A stretch of DNA of 64,000 nt from Lysobacteraceae bacterium (lineage in GTDB: Bacteria > Pseudomonadota > Gammaproteobacteria > Xanthomonadales > Xanthomonadaceae). Each line of letters starts with the position of its first letter. Position 1 is the first letter of the stretch. Below are positions 1 to 10,476 of this stretch, in pieces. The notes under the pieces were generated by a model. That model was not told the origin of the DNA. It was given only the letters and a program-made list of their open reading frames with translations, and searched no databases. The stretch spans positions 1 through 64,000 of the forward strand of contig JAMLIV010000014.1 in assembly GCA_023954075.1 (NCBI GenBank), read 5' to 3'. The translations under genes and the position numbers were made by a program.

Positions 1-816
1 GTTCAAGCGCGTCAGCGCGGCGTACAGCGTGGTGGTCTTGCCCGAGCCGGTGGGGCCGGTGACCAGCAGGATGCCGTGCGGGCGATGGATGAGCTGATCG
101 ATGCGCTGCGCGGTGGTGTCGTCCATGCCGAGCTGCGAGAGATCGAGCCGACCGGCCTGTTTGTCGAGCAGGCGCAGCACGACGCGCTCGCCGTGTCCGG
201 CGGGAATGGTGGAAACACGCACATCGACCGGGCGCCCGGCGATGCGCAGGCCGATGCGGCCATCCTGCGGCAGGCGCTTCTCGGCGATGTCGAGCTTGGC
301 CATGACCTTGATGCGACTGACCACGGGCGCAGCCACGGCCTTCTTCGGGGCCAGCACTTCGCGCAGCACGCCGTCGACGCGGAAGCGCACGACGAGGCGG
401 TTTTCGAAGGGTTCGATATGGATATCCGAGGCGTTCTCGCGCACCGCTTCGGTGAGCAGCGCATTGATCAGCCGGATGATCGGCGCGTCGTCGTCGCTTT
501 CGAGAAGGTCGGTGGGTTCGGGCAGGGCATCGGCGATCTGGTTGAGGTCGAGCGCGCCGTCCACGTCGGCGGCGGCGCTCAGGGCGTCGTCGGAGCCGCC
601 TTCGTAAAGCGAGCGCAGGAGGCGCTCGTAGGCGTCGGTGTCGAGCCGTTCGAGCCGCAGCGGTCGGCGCGCGAGCCGGCGCAGTTCCGCCAGCACTTCG
701 GGCCTGACACCGGGGCGACAGGCCACGCGCGCGGCGTCGGGCTCGAACGCGACGATGGTGGCACCGTGGCGTCGGGCGAAACCGAAGCCGGGCCGCGCGG
801 GCGCGATGTCAGTCAC
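1..816 (-). CDS. gspE: Type II secretion system ATPase GspE (C-terminus outside window)
   Basis: Cytoplasmic traffic ATPase that powers the type II secretion pseudopilus. The frame is open for 272 codons to the left edge, so the C-terminal part of a protein usually near 500 residues is missing. Visible are an N-terminal GspE domain, the conserved stretch NASDIHIEP that opens the T2SE core, and the Walker A motif GPTGSGKTTT close to the edge. A GTG start at 816 overlaps the gspD stop by 8 nt, which suggests translational coupling. The order gspC-gspD-gspE is the classical one and differs from the Xps order of Xanthomonas. The start is inferred; family assignment is secure. Confidence 0.93.
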   Translation of the reverse strand, partial: MTDIAPARPGFGFARRHGATIVAFEPDAARVACRPGVRPEVLAELRRLARRPLRLERLDTDAYERLLRSLYEGGSDDALSAAADVDGALDLNQIADALPEPTDLLESDDDAPIIRLINALLTEAVRENASDIHIEPFENRLVVRFRVDGVLREVLAPKKAVAAPVVSRIKVMAKLDIAEKRLPQDGRIGLRIAGRPVDVRVSTIPAGHGERVVLRLLDKQAGRLDLSQLGMDDTTAQRIDQLIHRPHGILLVTGPTGSGKTTTLYAALTRLN

Positions 817-2869
817 GCGGCTGCGCCTCGTCCGGCAGCGCCGGGTCGAGCGGCGGCGGATGGCGGAACAGGTCACCGGGGCGCGCGTCTTCCAGCGCCG
901 GCAGGAGCGGCTGGTTGTCGCCGCGGTAGCGCAGCTCCTTGTTCTCGCGCATGCGCAGCTGCTCGGCGCGCAGGAAGTTGTACTTCTCGCTGGAAACCGC
1001 GGCCTCGGTGATCGCATCGCGCAGGATGATCGGGCGCAGGAAGATCATCAGGTTGCGCTTGCTGCGGGTGGCGGCGCGGCTCTTGAACAGGTGCCCGAGC
1101 ACGGGAATGCGGCTGATGCCGGGCACGCCCTGCTTGCTCTCGCTGGTTTCCTCCTGCTTGAGGCCGCCGAGCACCAGCAGGCCGCCGTCGGGCACCAGCA
1201 CGCTGGTGGACAGCTCGCGCTTGTTGGTGACGAGGTCCACCGCGCCGGCCACGGTGCTGGCCAGGGCCGAGACTTCCTGCTTGATCTCCAGCCGCACCGC
1301 GTCGCCCTCGTTGATGTGCGGGGTGACGGTGAGGATCAGGCCCACGTCCTTGCGCTCCACCGTCTGGAACGGGTTGGTCGGCTGGTTGCCGGCGGTGCCG
1401 GTGTTGGTGTACTGGCCGGTGAGGAAGGGGACTTCCTGCACCACCTTGAACTGCGCCTCGGTGTTGTCGAGCGTGACCACGGACGGGTTCGAGAGCACGT
1501 TGGCGCGGCCATCGCCGCGCAGCGCCTTCACCAGCGCGCCGACCTGGAACAGCGTCATGGTGCCGCCCTTGCCGTCGGGGACCTCCACCCGGCCGCCGAC
1601 CCAGCCCATGTTGAGGCCACCACTACCGCTCAATGCACTGATCGGATTGGCCATCGCACCGAGAATGCCGACAGCTCCACCGGCACCGGGGAAGTTGGTG
1701 CCGCCAATGTAACCACGCTCGCCGTCGAAATTGGTGCTCTGCCACTGCACGCCGAGCTCGTCGGCGAGCTCATCGGTGACCTCGGCGATGACCGCTTCCA
1801 CCATCACCTGGGCGCGGCGCACGTCGAGCTGGCGGATCACCGCGGCCAGGTCGCGGAACACGGCCGGCGCGGCGGTGATGATGAGGGCGTTGGTTTCGCC
1901 GTGGGCCTGGATGGTGGCGGCCTTGCCCTTGTCGCCGTCGGCGCTTTGGCGGGTCAGGGTGCCGGCCACGCTCTCGAGGATCACCGCGATATCCTCGGCG
2001 CGGGCGTAGTTGAGATACACGACCTGGGTGTTCTCGCCGCCGTCCAGCGGCGTGTCCAGGTGCGCGATCAGGGTGCGCAGGCGCAGGCGGCCGGCGCGGT
2101 CGCCGGAAAGCAGGATGGAGTTGGTGCGCTCGTCGGCAATGAGCTTGGCTCCCGTCGCCGCACCCGGCGCGGCGGCACCGCCTTCCAGTGCGGTCAGGGT
2201 GCGCCCGACCTCGGCGGCGCTGGCGTGGCGCAGCGGGATCACTTCGACCTCGGCATCCGAGGCGGTGTCCATGCGCGCGATCAGCTCCATCAGCCGCGCC
2301 ACGTTGCCGGCGCGGTCGCTGATCAGGATCGAGTTGCTGGACGGGTTGGCGGTGAAGGTGGCCTGCTGCGGCGCGAGCGGGCGCAGCAGCTTGACCACGT
2401 CATCGGCCGCGACGTGCTTGAGCGCGATCAGGCGGGTGACCAGCGCGTCCGGCCCGCCGCCGCCGTTGCCCACGCTGCCGTCCTGCGCGGCCACCGCGTC
2501 GGGCACGATCTTGATCATGCTGCCGGCCGACACCGCGGCGAAGCCGTGCACGCGCAGCACCGAGAGGAAGGTCTCGTAGATTTCCGCCGGCGTCTGCGGC
2601 TTGGACGAAATCACCGTGACGCGGCCTTCCACGCGCGGATCGACGATGAAGCTCTTGCCGGTGATCTCGCTCACCGTCTGCACCAGCACCGCGATGTCGG
2701 CGGCCTTGAGGTTGAGGGTGTGGCGGCCATCGTTCGACGCCGGTGCCGTCACCCCGGCGCTGCTGCCATCGGCGGGAACCACACCCGGTGGCGTCTGGGC
2801 GGCCAGCGGCAGCGCCGCGAGCAGCAGGACAGGGAGGGCGATGGCGCGGATGGGGCGGAGTCGAAGCAT
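809..2869 (-). CDS. gspD: Type II secretion outer-membrane secretin GspD
   Basis: Forms the multimeric outer-membrane channel of the type II secretion system. The 686-residue product starts with a hydrophobic signal peptide (about residues 5-25). An N0 domain follows (LNLKAADIAVLVQTVSEITG, about 45-115), then repeated N1-N3 domains and the C-terminal secretin domain containing VPFLTGQY and a VPDGGLLVLGGL segment. The tail after the secretin domain is short and Pro/Asp-rich. The ATG at 2869 is chosen because it immediately precedes the signal peptide; the frame stays open further upstream but over gspC. It lies 43 nt after gspC and overlaps gspE by 8 nt, so the three are co-transcribed. Confidence 0.95.
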   Translation of the reverse strand: MLRLRPIRAIALPVLLLAALPLAAQTPPGVVPADGSSAGVTAPASNDGRHTLNLKAADIAVLVQTVSEITGKSFIVDPRVEGRVTVISSKPQTPAEIYETFLSVLRVHGFAAVSAGSMIKIVPDAVAAQDGSVGNGGGGPDALVTRLIALKHVAADDVVKLLRPLAPQQATFTANPSSNSILISDRAGNVARLMELIARMDTASDAEVEVIPLRHASAAEVGRTLTALEGGAAAPGAATGAKLIADERTNSILLSGDRAGRLRLRTLIAHLDTPLDGGENTQVVYLNYARAEDIAVILESVAGTLTRQSADGDKGKAATIQAHGETNALIITAAPAVFRDLAAVIRQLDVRRAQVMVEAVIAEVTDELADELGVQWQSTNFDGERGYIGGTNFPGAGGAVGILGAMANPISALSGSGGLNMGWVGGRVEVPDGKGGTMTLFQVGALVKALRGDGRANVLSNPSVVTLDNTEAQFKVVQEVPFLTGQYTNTGTAGNQPTNPFQTVERKDVGLILTVTPHINEGDAVRLEIKQEVSALASTVAGAVDLVTNKRELSTSVLVPDGGLLVLGGLKQEETSESKQGVPGISRIPVLGHLFKSRAATRSKRNLMIFLRPIILRDAITEAAVSSEKYNFLRAEQLRMRENKELRYRGDNQPLLPALEDARPGDLFRHPPPLDPALPDEAQPRD

Positions 2870-2912
2870 GGGGAGAGTGTCCGTGGCGTGGATTCGGCGA
2901 GGGTGGCGTGGT

Positions 2913-3824
2913 TCAGAGCCCGAGCTGGAGCCGGACGGGTTTGCCGTCGCGTTCGACTTCGATCTGCACCGAGCGCGCGTCGCGCAGCGCCGAGAGCAGT
3001 TCCATCTGGCGCGCGGGTCCGTCGAGCGGGATGCCGTTGACCGCGGTGACCACGTCGGTGGGGCGCAGGCCGGCGCGCGAAAGCAGGTCCGAGTCGCGCC
3101 CGACGCCCAGGCGCACGCCCTGCATGCGGCCGTTGGCGAAGACCGGGAACACCTGCACCTGCTTGGCCAGCTCCTGCACGTTGGGCAGGTTGGCGGCGCG
3201 GTAGGTTTCCATGTCCGGCATGCCCGGCGCGATGACGGGAGCAAAGGCACCGGGCGCGAGCGGCGGGTTCGCGGTGCCGGGCAGGCGCGTGCGCGCGGCG
3301 GTGCCGCCGGAGGAGACCGCCGGGCTGAGCGAGTCGTCGGTGATGCGCAGGCTGAGGGTCTCGCTGACGCCGCCGCGCGACAGCACGATCTGTCCGGCGA
3401 GGATCTGCTCAAGACGCGCATCGCCCGGCAGCGCGTCGCCCACCCGGTAGGCGCGATCGACGCCCTGTTCGTCGGCGATGATGGCGATGCCGCCGTCCGG
3501 ACGGTTCTCGTTGAAGGTGCCGCGCAGCACCAGCTTGAGCGCGGTTTCCTGCAGCTGGGCCTGGGCGGCGATGGCGCGGTTCATGTCGGCCTGGGCATCA
3601 CCGAACAGGTGCCACTTCGCCACCTCGCCCCGGGCCGCCGTGGTTGCGGAGGCGGCGGCCGGGACGTCGACCGGGGACGCCGGCGGCGACTCGACGCCGG
3701 CCAGCAGCAGCCACAGCAGCGCCACCGCCTGCCAGACGCACAGCGCCAGCGCCACCGCGAGCGCCAGCCGCGCCGGCCAGGGCGAACTGTGCAGGGAACG
3801 GGGCAGGGTCAGCGCGTCAAGCAC
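2913..3824 (-). CDS. gspC: Type II secretion inner-membrane protein GspC
   Basis: Bitopic inner-membrane protein that links the secretin to the inner-membrane platform and contributes to substrate recognition. The 303-residue product has a short cytoplasmic N-terminus, one membrane helix (about residues 20-43), a Pro/Ala linker, and the homology region (WHLFGDAQAD onward, about 65-150). A C-terminal PDZ domain includes RAGLRPTDVVTAVNGIPLDG (about 240-300). It is the first gene of the T2SS operon seen here. The 96 nt between it and rhlB should hold the operon promoter, but no clear -35/-10 pair is visible. Confidence 0.93.
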   Translation of the reverse strand: MLDALTLPRSLHSSPWPARLALAVALALCVWQAVALLWLLLAGVESPPASPVDVPAAASATTAARGEVAKWHLFGDAQADMNRAIAAQAQLQETALKLVLRGTFNENRPDGGIAIIADEQGVDRAYRVGDALPGDARLEQILAGQIVLSRGGVSETLSLRITDDSLSPAVSSGGTAARTRLPGTANPPLAPGAFAPVIAPGMPDMETYRAANLPNVQELAKQVQVFPVFANGRMQGVRLGVGRDSDLLSRAGLRPTDVVTAVNGIPLDGPARQMELLSALRDARSVQIEVERDGKPVRLQLGL

Positions 3825-3920
3825 GGCAAGGGATCGCGTCGGGGGAGCCGACGCACTGTAGCAAACCGTCGCGCCGGAAGCGCGCGACGCGCGCGCTCCG
3901 GGCAGGGTACCGCGCGCGCT

Positions 3921-5681
3921 TCAGTGCCGTGCGGGCGGGCGGTTGAAGAAGCGGCCCACGCGCTTCTTGAGGCGCGCCAGCAGGGATTCGGGCGAGCCGT
4001 TCGCCGGCGTGGCCGGAGCCGGCTGCTTGTCCGCAGGGGCGACGCGGTCGCCGTGCAGCAGCCGCGCCTCGACCCGCTCGCGCGCCTCGCGCTGGCGGCG
4101 CCCGCCGCGGCGACGGCGCTTTTTCGCCTCGGTGGCCTCGCTCGAGGCGACCTGCTCGCCGGCACGGATCGATCCGGGTTCCGGTGCCGCGGCACCGTTG
4201 CCCTGCGCCTGTGCCTGTGCTGGAGCCGACGCCTCGTCCTCACGCGGGCGCGGAGGGCGCGAGCGCGAGCGGCTGCCCTCCGCGCGCGGCGGACGTTCGC
4301 CGCGTTCGCCACCCGGTCGCGGGCCGGATCCGGCGCCGCGTTCGCGGCGCTGGCGCGAGCCGGAGCCCGATCCGCCCGGACGCGCGCCGGCCTTTTCCGC
4401 GGCCTTCTGCTCGCGCACCTCGCGGAAGATTTCGCCGATGCTGTCTTCATCGCCTTCATCCGCGTCTTCCGACGCGACAGACGGTGCGCGCGCGGGGCGC
4501 GGCAGGGCGGTCATCAGCTCCGGGGTCACCTGGCCTACCGGGATCTTCTGCTCGATGAAGGCCTCGATGTCCGGCAGGCCCATCGCGTACATCTCGCAGG
4601 CGAAGCTGATCGCATCGCCTTCCTCGCCCAGGCGCGCGGTGCGCCCGATGCGGTGCACGTAGTCCTCGGCATCGAAGGGCAGATCGTAGTTGTAGACGTA
4701 CTTGACCCCGTCGATATGCAGGCCGCGCGCCGCCACGTCCGTGGCCACCAGGATTTCGAGCTGACCGGCCTGGAAGCGGCGCAGGAGGCTCTCGCGCTTC
4801 TTCTGCGGCACGTCGCCCGAGAGCACGCCGACGCGGTAGCCGGCCTTTTCCAGCGCCCGCGCCACGCGCTCGACGAACACCTTGGTGTTGACGAAGACCA
4901 TGGTGCGCGCACCCTCGCTGCGCGAGAGCAGGCCCAGCAGCAGCGGCAGCTTTTCCTCGTTGGAGGGGAAATACACGGTCTGGCGCACCCGGGCGGCGGT
5001 GATCGATTCAGTTTCCACCACCAGCTTTTCCGGCTCGTTCATGTGCTCGTAGGCCAGCTCCAGCACGCGATGGCTCAAGGTGGCCGAGAACAGCATGGTC
5101 TGGCGCGTGGTGCGCGCGGGCATGCGCCGCAGCAGGAAGCGGATGTCCTTGATGAAGCCGAGGTCGAACATGCGGTCGGCTTCGTCGAGCACGCAGATTT
5201 CGCAGGCGTGCAGCGACACGACCTTGTGCTGGCGCACGTAGTCGATCAGGCGGCCGGGCGTGGCGATGATGACGTCGGCACCTTCCTGCAGGGTGGCGCG
5301 CTGCTTGTCGTAATCCACGCCGCCGTAGATCAGCGCAAAGCGCAGCCCCAGGTCGGAGCCGAACTTGAGCGCGTCCTTGTGGATCTGGATGGCCAGTTCG
5401 CGCGTGGGTGCCAGGATCAGGGCGCGCGGATCCTCGGGCTTGCGCTCGGCCAGTGCGGGACGGGTCAGCAGGCGGTTCACCACGGCGACCAGGAAGGCCA
5501 GGGTCTTGCCGGTGCCGGTCTGGGCCTGCCCGGCCACGTCGCGCCCGGCCAGCGCCACGGGCAGGGTCATGGCCTGGATCGGCGTGCAGCGGGTGAAGCC
5601 GGCGTTGTCCAGGCCGGCCAGCACGGCGGGTGCCAGCGGCAGGCTGGAGAAGGGGATGTCGGTCAGCGGGTTGTCGCTCAT
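3921..5681 (-). CDS. rhlB: DEAD-box ATP-dependent RNA helicase RhlB
   Basis: RNA helicase, in gammaproteobacteria commonly a partner of the RNase E degradosome. The 586-residue product has the Q motif ([10 protein letters not shown], about residues 29-38), Walker A AQTGTGKT (53-60), a DEAD box in [12 protein letters not shown], the SAT motif, and HRIGRTAR in the second RecA domain. After about residue 390 comes a long extension very rich in Arg, Gly, Pro and Ala, ending in a basic Lys/Arg tail; this fits the long C-terminus of xanthomonad RhlB. It is divergent from trxA-rho, an arrangement typical of the order. Confidence 0.94.
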   Translation of the reverse strand: MSDNPLTDIPFSSLPLAPAVLAGLDNAGFTRCTPIQAMTLPVALAGRDVAGQAQTGTGKTLAFLVAVVNRLLTRPALAERKPEDPRALILAPTRELAIQIHKDALKFGSDLGLRFALIYGGVDYDKQRATLQEGADVIIATPGRLIDYVRQHKVVSLHACEICVLDEADRMFDLGFIKDIRFLLRRMPARTTRQTMLFSATLSHRVLELAYEHMNEPEKLVVETESITAARVRQTVYFPSNEEKLPLLLGLLSRSEGARTMVFVNTKVFVERVARALEKAGYRVGVLSGDVPQKKRESLLRRFQAGQLEILVATDVAARGLHIDGVKYVYNYDLPFDAEDYVHRIGRTARLGEEGDAISFACEMYAMGLPDIEAFIEQKIPVGQVTPELMTALPRPARAPSVASEDADEGDEDSIGEIFREVREQKAAEKAGARPGGSGSGSRQRRERGAGSGPRPGGERGERPPRAEGSRSRSRPPRPREDEASAPAQAQAQGNGAAAPEPGSIRAGEQVASSEATEAKKRRRRGGRRQREARERVEARLLHGDRVAPADKQPAPATPANGSPESLLARLKKRVGRFFNRPPARH

Positions 5682-5986
5682 GGGATTCCGGAAGTGGGGC
5701 GGTCTGGCCGCCGGGTGGAATGACGCTGCCGCGGTCGAATGACGCGGCCTGCGCGAAGGATCGGGTTTGCGGGACGGAAAAGCTGCCGCGGGCGTCGGGA
5801 GGCGACGGCACGGCGCGTCGCCTGCCTGGCCACCGATGACGATGTTGCACGCATCGCGGGCTTGCCGCCAAACTGCGTCGTCCGCCGCGATTCGGCGTCG
5901 CCCGAACCTTGAAACGGCGGCAGTGACCCCCCAAGTGTAGCGGATCAGGCGGCCGCCGGCGCGCCAACGTCCCGCAGGAGCAATAG
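5682..5986. other. Divergent intergenic region rhlB / trxA
   Basis: About 305 bp separate the start codons of rhlB and trxA and should contain both promoters. No protein-coding frame is convincing here. No clear regulator dyad or riboswitch fold was recognised by eye. The segment just before trxA holds the ribosome-binding sequence AGGAGC, 9 nt ahead of the ATG. Confidence 0.5.
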
Positions 5987-6313
5987 ATGAGCGACAACGT
6001 GATCCACGTCGGCGAGGCCGACTTCGAAGCCCAGGTTCTGCAATCGGAGCTGCCGGTACTGGTGGATTTCTGGGCCGAATGGTGTGGGCCGTGTCGGATG
6101 ATCGGACCGATCGTCGACGAGCTGGCCGACAGCCATGCCGGCAAGGTGAAGGTGGTGAAGGTCAATGTGGATCAGAACCAGCGGATCGCCGCCAACTATC
6201 AGGTGCGCGGCATCCCGATGCTGCTGATGTTCAAGAACGGCAAGGTGGAAGCCACCCAGGTCGGTGCCGTGGGCAAGGCCCAGCTCACCCAGTTCGTCGA
6301 CAGCGTTGTCTGA
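5987..6313 (+). CDS. trxA: Thioredoxin 1
   Basis: Cytoplasmic thiol-disulfide oxidoreductase. The 108-residue product has the standard thioredoxin length and fold order, with the active site FWAEWCGPC (Cys33 and Cys36) and the cis-proline segment [10 protein letters not shown]. The ATG at 5987 follows an AGGAGC ribosome-binding sequence at normal spacing. It sits between rhlB (divergent) and rho (same strand, about 200 nt downstream), an arrangement widely conserved in gammaproteobacteria. Confidence 0.97.
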   Translation: MSDNVIHVGEADFEAQVLQSELPVLVDFWAEWCGPCRMIGPIVDELADSHAGKVKVVKVNVDQNQRIAANYQVRGIPMLLMFKNGKVEATQVGAVGKAQLTQFVDSVV

Positions 6314-6326
6314 GATTCCCGCCGCC

Positions 6327-6350
6327 GCCGCCGGCGCAGCTGCCGGCGGC
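6327..6350 (+). terminator. GC-rich hairpin after trxA
   Basis: Two 9-bp arms, GCCGCCGGC and GCCGGCGGC, flank a 6-nt loop starting 14 nt after the trxA stop codon. No T tract follows, so this is either a weak terminator or an mRNA-stabilising hairpin. Confidence 0.4.
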
Positions 6351-6511
6351 CTGGCCCGCCGCCTGCGGATGAACGCCGCAATGCGGCACGTCTTTACCTC
6401 GCGGCCCGCGCGGTGTAACGTGCAGGCCATCTGCCGGTGCGATTCCGCGCTGCTTCCGCTCTGATCCGTCCCATTCCTGGACCCACTCGCACTTTCAGCG
6501 AGACACTTCCC

Positions 6512-8119
6512 GTGCAAGAAAACGACAACGACACCCCGGTCGCCGCCGCGCCCGCTCCGGTGCACGCCGAGCGTGCCCAACCCCATCCTGCGCCTGCGCC
6601 CGCCGAGGCCAGCCCCGCAACGCCTGCCGCCGAAGGCGGCGTCGCCGCGCCGGCAGTAGGTGCCGCGCAAGGCGAAGCCGGCAGCAAGTCCGGCAACCGC
6701 AATCGCCACCGCGACCGCCGCGATCGCCGCCGTGGACGCGGCGAGCGCGACAACCGCGACAGCCGCGCCGCGCGCGACCTGCCCGATGACGACGATGGCG
6801 AGGATGCGATGCCCGAGCCGCAGCGCGCGCCGCTCGCGCTGCCGCCGGATTTTCCGACCTACAGCCTGGCCGACCTCAAGAAGATGCCGGCGCACAAGCT
6901 GCTCGACATCGCCGACCAGCTCGGCATCGGCGAGAGCGTGGCGCGCCTGCGCAAGCAGGACGTCACCTTCGCCCTGCTCAAGATGCTCACCCGCCACGGC
7001 GACGGCGTGGCCGCCGACGGCGTGCTGGAAATCCTGCCCGACGGCTTCGGCTTCCTGCGCTCGGCCGACGCCAGCTACCTCGCCGGCCCGGACGACACCT
7101 ACATCTCGCCCAGCCAGATCCGCCGCTTCAACCTGCGCACCGGCGACTTCCTCACCGGCCGCATCCGCTATCCCAAGGACGGCGAACGCTACTTCGCGCT
7201 GGCCAAGGTCGACACGATCAACGGCGAGCCGCCTGAAGCCTCGAAGAACAAGGTGCTGTTCGAGAACCTCACGCCGCTGTTCCCGCGCGAGCGCTTCCAC
7301 CTGGAGCGCGGCAACGGCTCGTCCGAGGACATCACCGGCCGCATCCTGGATCTCGTCGCCCCGATCGGGCGCGGCCAGCGCGGCCTGATCGTCTCCCAGC
7401 CCAAGGCCGGCAAGACGATGCTGATGCAGAATGTGGCCCAGGCCATCATGCACAACCATCCGGACGTGCACCTGATCGTGCTGCTGATCGACGAGCGCCC
7501 GGAAGAAGTCACCGAAATGCAGCGCAGCGTGCGCGGCGAAGTGGTGTCCTCCACCTTCGACGAACCCGCCGCGCGCCACGTGCAGGTGGCGGAAATGGTG
7601 ATCGAGCGGGCCAAGCGCCTGGTCGAACACAAGCGCGACGTGGTGATCCTGCTCGACTCCATTACCCGCCTGGCGCGCGCCTACAACACCGTGGTGCCCA
7701 GCTCCGGCAAGGTGCTCACCGGCGGCGTCGATGCCAACGCCCTGCAGCGTCCCAAGCGCTTCTTCGGCGCGGCGCGCAAGGCCGAGGAAGGCGGTTCGCT
7801 GACGATCCTGGCCACCGCGCTGATCGACACCGGCTCCAAGATGGACGAGGTGATCTACGAGGAGTTCAAGGGCACCGGCAACATGGAGATACACCTGGAC
7901 CGCCGCATCGCCGAGAAGCGCGTGTATCCGGCGATCAACATCAACCGCTCCGGCACCCGCCGCGAAGAGCTGCTGATCGAACCCGATTACCTCCAGAAGA
8001 TCTGGATCCTGCGCAAGCTGCTGCATCCGATGGACGAGTTGGCGGCGATGGAGTTCCTGCTCGACAAGATGAAGAACACCAAGACCAACGAGGAATTCTT
8101 CAACTTCATGAAGCGCTGA
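6512..8119 (+). CDS. rho: Transcription termination factor Rho
   Basis: Hexameric RNA-dependent ATPase that terminates transcription. Starting from GTG at 6512 the product is 535 residues. The first 110 residues are an Ala/Pro then Arg/Asp-rich low-complexity insertion typical of long Rho proteins. Next come the Rho N-terminal domain ([18 protein letters not shown]), the RNA-binding cold-shock-like domain ([14 protein letters not shown]), and the ATPase core with Walker A SQPKAGKT, Walker [11 protein letters not shown] and Q-loop/R-loop regions. The frame is also open from a GTG at 6437. I prefer 6512 because the first 25 residues of the longer version look non-native, but the start is not certain. 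Confidence 0.95.
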   Translation: MQENDNDTPVAAAPAPVHAERAQPHPAPAPAEASPATPAAEGGVAAPAVGAAQGEAGSKSGNRNRHRDRRDRRRGRGERDNRDSRAARDLPDDDDGEDAMPEPQRAPLALPPDFPTYSLADLKKMPAHKLLDIADQLGIGESVARLRKQDVTFALLKMLTRHGDGVAADGVLEILPDGFGFLRSADASYLAGPDDTYISPSQIRRFNLRTGDFLTGRIRYPKDGERYFALAKVDTINGEPPEASKNKVLFENLTPLFPRERFHLERGNGSSEDITGRILDLVAPIGRGQRGLIVSQPKAGKTMLMQNVAQAIMHNHPDVHLIVLLIDERPEEVTEMQRSVRGEVVSSTFDEPAARHVQVAEMVIERAKRLVEHKRDVVILLDSITRLARAYNTVVPSSGKVLTGGVDANALQRPKRFFGAARKAEEGGSLTILATALIDTGSKMDEVIYEEFKGTGNMEIHLDRRIAEKRVYPAININRSGTRREELLIEPDYLQKIWILRKLLHPMDELAAMEFLLDKMKNTKTNEEFFNFMKR

Positions 8120-8129
8120 TGCGCCTCGG

Positions 8130-8155
8130 AAGGCGGCCGCCGCTGCGTCCGCCTT
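8130..8155 (+). terminator. Probable intrinsic terminator of rho
   Basis: Seven-bp arms AAGGCGG and CCGCCTT are separated by a 12-nt loop, 10 nt downstream of the rho stop codon, and run into TTCG. The T stretch is short, so strength is uncertain. Confidence 0.5.
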
Positions 8156-8263
8156 TCGCGCCCGGGCGGACCATGGCGACACGCTCCGGCCGGGTCCAGG
8201 CAATACTTGCGGGCTCCGGCCAGAGCCGGTGCCGCACCGGCTTTCCGTTCCAGAGAGATCCCG

Positions 8264-8779
8264 ATGTCCCAGCTTTCCTCGCTTGACCGCGACCAGCTCC
8301 TCGCCTGCGGACGCGGCGAAATGTTCGGCCCCGGCAATGCGCGCCTGCCGTTGCCGCCGATGCTGATGTTCGACCGCATCACCCACATCGCCGCCGCCGG
8401 TGGCGAGCACGGCAAGGGCGTGATCGAGGCCGAGCTCGACATCCGCCCGGACCTCTGGTTCTTCGGCTGCCACTTCGAGGGCGACCCGGTGATGCCCGGC
8501 TGCCTCGGTGTCGATGCCATGTGGCAGCTCGCCGGATTCTTCCTGCCCTGGCTGGGTGAACCCGGCCTCGGGCGCGCGCTGGGCGTGGGCGAGGTCAAGT
8601 TCACCGGCCAGGTGCTGCCCGCGGCGAAAACGGTGCGCTATGTCATCGACATCAGCCGGGTGATCCGCAGCCGCCTCAAACTGGTGGTTGCCGACGGCCG
8701 CACCTTCGTGGACGATCGCCTGATCTATACCGCCAGGGACCTGCGGGTCGGCCTGTTCAAGTCAACGGAGAGCTTCTGA
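8264..8779 (+). CDS. fabA: 3-hydroxydecanoyl-ACP dehydratase/isomerase FabA
   Basis: Dehydrates 3-hydroxydecanoyl-ACP and isomerises the trans-2 to the cis-3 product, the entry to unsaturated fatty acids in type II synthesis. The 171-residue product has the family length. Catalytic His70 lies in [17 protein letters not shown] and Asp84 in GVDAMWQ. The ATG at 8264 follows AGAGAG. The stop overlaps the fabB start in TGATG, so the two are translationally coupled, as in many proteobacteria that make unsaturated fatty acids anaerobically. Confidence 0.96.
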   Translation: MSQLSSLDRDQLLACGRGEMFGPGNARLPLPPMLMFDRITHIAAAGGEHGKGVIEAELDIRPDLWFFGCHFEGDPVMPGCLGVDAMWQLAGFFLPWLGEPGLGRALGVGEVKFTGQVLPAAKTVRYVIDISRVIRSRLKLVVADGRTFVDDRLIYTARDLRVGLFKSTESF

Positions 8780-9987
8780 TGCGTCGCGTCGTCGTCACCG
8801 GCATGGGCCTGGTGTCCTGCTTGGGCAATGCCGCCCACAGCGTTTCGCGCGCCCTGCGCGAAGGCATCAGCGGCATCTGCCACATTCCCGAATACGCCGA
8901 GCTGGGCCTGCGCAGCCAGGTGGCCGGGCAGCCCGTGATCGACCTGGTGGCCGAGATCGACCGCAAGCTCAAGCGCTTCATGGGCGATGCGGCCGCCTAT
9001 GCCTATGTTTCCATGCGCGAGGCCATCGCCGACGCCGGACTCACGCTCGATCGCATCCGCCATCCGCGCATCGGCCTCATCGCCGGCTCCGGCGGCGGCT
9101 CGCCGCAGTGGCAGATCGAAACCGCCGACATTCTGCGCGACAAGGGCGTGCGCCGCATCGGTCCATACATGGTGCCGCGCACGATGTGCTCCACGGTCTC
9201 GGCCTCGCTCGCCACCGCCTTCGGCATCCTCGGGCTGAGCTATTCGATCGCGGCGGCCTGCGCCACCTCGGCGCACTGCATCGGTGCCGGTGCCGACCTC
9301 ATCCGCCATGGCGCGCAGGACATCGTCTTCGCCGGCGGTGCCGAGGAGCTGCACTGGGGCATGACCTCGCAGTTCGACGCCATGGGCGCGCTCTCCACCG
9401 CCCGCAACGCCTCGCCCGAGACCGCTTCACGCCCTTACGACGCCTCGCGCGACGGTTTCGTCATCGCCGGCGGCGGCGGCATGCTGGTGCTGGAAGACTT
9501 CGAACATGCAAAGGCGCGCGGCGCGCGCATCCACGCCGAGCTGGTCGGCTACGGCGTCACCTCCGACGGTGCCGACATGGTGGCGCCGTCCGGCGAAGGC
9601 GCGGTGCGCTGCATGCAGATGGCGCTGGCCCAGGCGCAGATGCCGATCGATTACCTCAACACCCACGGCACCTCCACGCCGCTGGGCGACCTGGTGGAAC
9701 TCGAGGCCGTGCGCAGCGCGTTCGGCAGCAGCGTGCCACCGATCTCCTCCACCAAGGCCCTCAGCGGTCATTCGCTCGGTGCCGCCAGCGTGCACGAGGC
9801 GATCTACAGCCTGCTGATGCTCAACGAAGGCTTCATGGCCGGCTCGGTCAACATCGACGCGCTCGATGAAGGTGCACGCGACATGCCGATCCTGCGCGAG
9901 ACCCGCGACGCCCGGCTCAATGCGGTCATGTCCAACAGCTTCGGCTTCGGCGGCACCAACGCCAGCCTGGTGTTCGCCAAGGTTTGA
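8779..9987 (+). CDS. fabB: 3-oxoacyl-ACP synthase I FabB
   Basis: Condensing enzyme that extends cis-unsaturated acyl-ACP intermediates. The 402-residue product carries the nucleophile Cys161 in AAACATSAH, and the two catalytic histidines in [11 protein letters not shown] (about residue 296) and LSGHSLGAA (about residue 331). A Gly-rich FGFGGTNAS motif is near the end. It directly follows fabA with a one-base overlap of stop and start, so expression of the pair is coupled. Confidence 0.96.
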   Translation: MRRVVVTGMGLVSCLGNAAHSVSRALREGISGICHIPEYAELGLRSQVAGQPVIDLVAEIDRKLKRFMGDAAAYAYVSMREAIADAGLTLDRIRHPRIGLIAGSGGGSPQWQIETADILRDKGVRRIGPYMVPRTMCSTVSASLATAFGILGLSYSIAAACATSAHCIGAGADLIRHGAQDIVFAGGAEELHWGMTSQFDAMGALSTARNASPETASRPYDASRDGFVIAGGGGMLVLEDFEHAKARGARIHAELVGYGVTSDGADMVAPSGEGAVRCMQMALAQAQMPIDYLNTHGTSTPLGDLVELEAVRSAFGSSVPPISSTKALSGHSLGAASVHEAIYSLLMLNEGFMAGSVNIDALDEGARDMPILRETRDARLNAVMSNSFGFGGTNASLVFAKV

Positions 9988-10103
9988 GCGATCCGCGCCG
10001 CGCCGGGCGTTCGGCCGCTGCGACGTGCCGCGCCTTCGTGACCTGGTGAAACAATCAGGCTATCGTTGCCGCGCGCACTTGGCGCGAGACGAGGAGACAG
10101 GCG

Positions 10104-10445
10104 ATGGCAGGCTGGTATGAACTGAGCAAAAGCAACGACGGACAGTTCCGCTTCGTACTCAAGGCCGGCAACGGCGAGGTCATTCTCACCAGCGAGCTGT
10201 ATCGCGCTCGCGCGTCGGCCGAGAACGGCATCGCCTCGGTGCAGAAGAACAGTCCGGACGAAGCGCGCTACGAACTCAAGCAGGCTGCCAACGGCAAGAC
10301 ATTCTTCAATCTGCTGGCGGCCAACCACCAGGTGATCGGAACCAGCCAGATGTACGCGTCCGAAGCGAGCCGGGCAACCGGCGTGGCCTCGGTCCGCAAC
10401 TGCGGGCCCACGGACAAGATCAAGGATCTGACTGCCTCGGCATGA
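10104..10445 (+). CDS. DUF1508 (YegP-like) tandem-repeat protein
   Basis: Small soluble protein of 113 residues composed of two DUF1508 units of about 45 residues each. The first begins YELSKSNDGQFRFVLKAGNG and the second YELKQAANGKTFFNLLAANH; each ends in a VASV/IASV-type segment. The family is named from E. coli YegP; its molecular function is unknown. The ATG follows GAGGAGAC at good spacing. A strong hairpin with a TTCG loop just downstream suggests a monocistronic unit. Confidence 0.9.
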   Translation: MAGWYELSKSNDGQFRFVLKAGNGEVILTSELYRARASAENGIASVQKNSPDEARYELKQAANGKTFFNLLAANHQVIGTSQMYASEASRATGVASVRNCGPTDKIKDLTASA

Positions 10446-10454
10446 TTGACCCGG

Positions 10455-10476
10455 CGGCGGTCGTTCGCGACCGCCG
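10455..10476 (+). terminator. Strong TTCG-loop hairpin after DUF1508 gene
   Basis: Perfect 9-bp arms CGGCGGTCG and CGACCGCCG close on the tetraloop TTCG, 10 nt downstream of the stop codon. There is no T tract behind it, but position and stability fit a terminator or a 3-prime-end stabiliser. Confidence 0.6.

Noticed and set aside
638..5723. Long plus-strand frames opposite gspD, gspC and rhlB
   Set aside because: Shadow frames of well-identified minus-strand genes; no domain and no credible start.
5945..8473. An 842-codon minus-strand frame opposite trxA and rho
   Set aside because: Shadow of conserved plus-strand genes with complete motifs.
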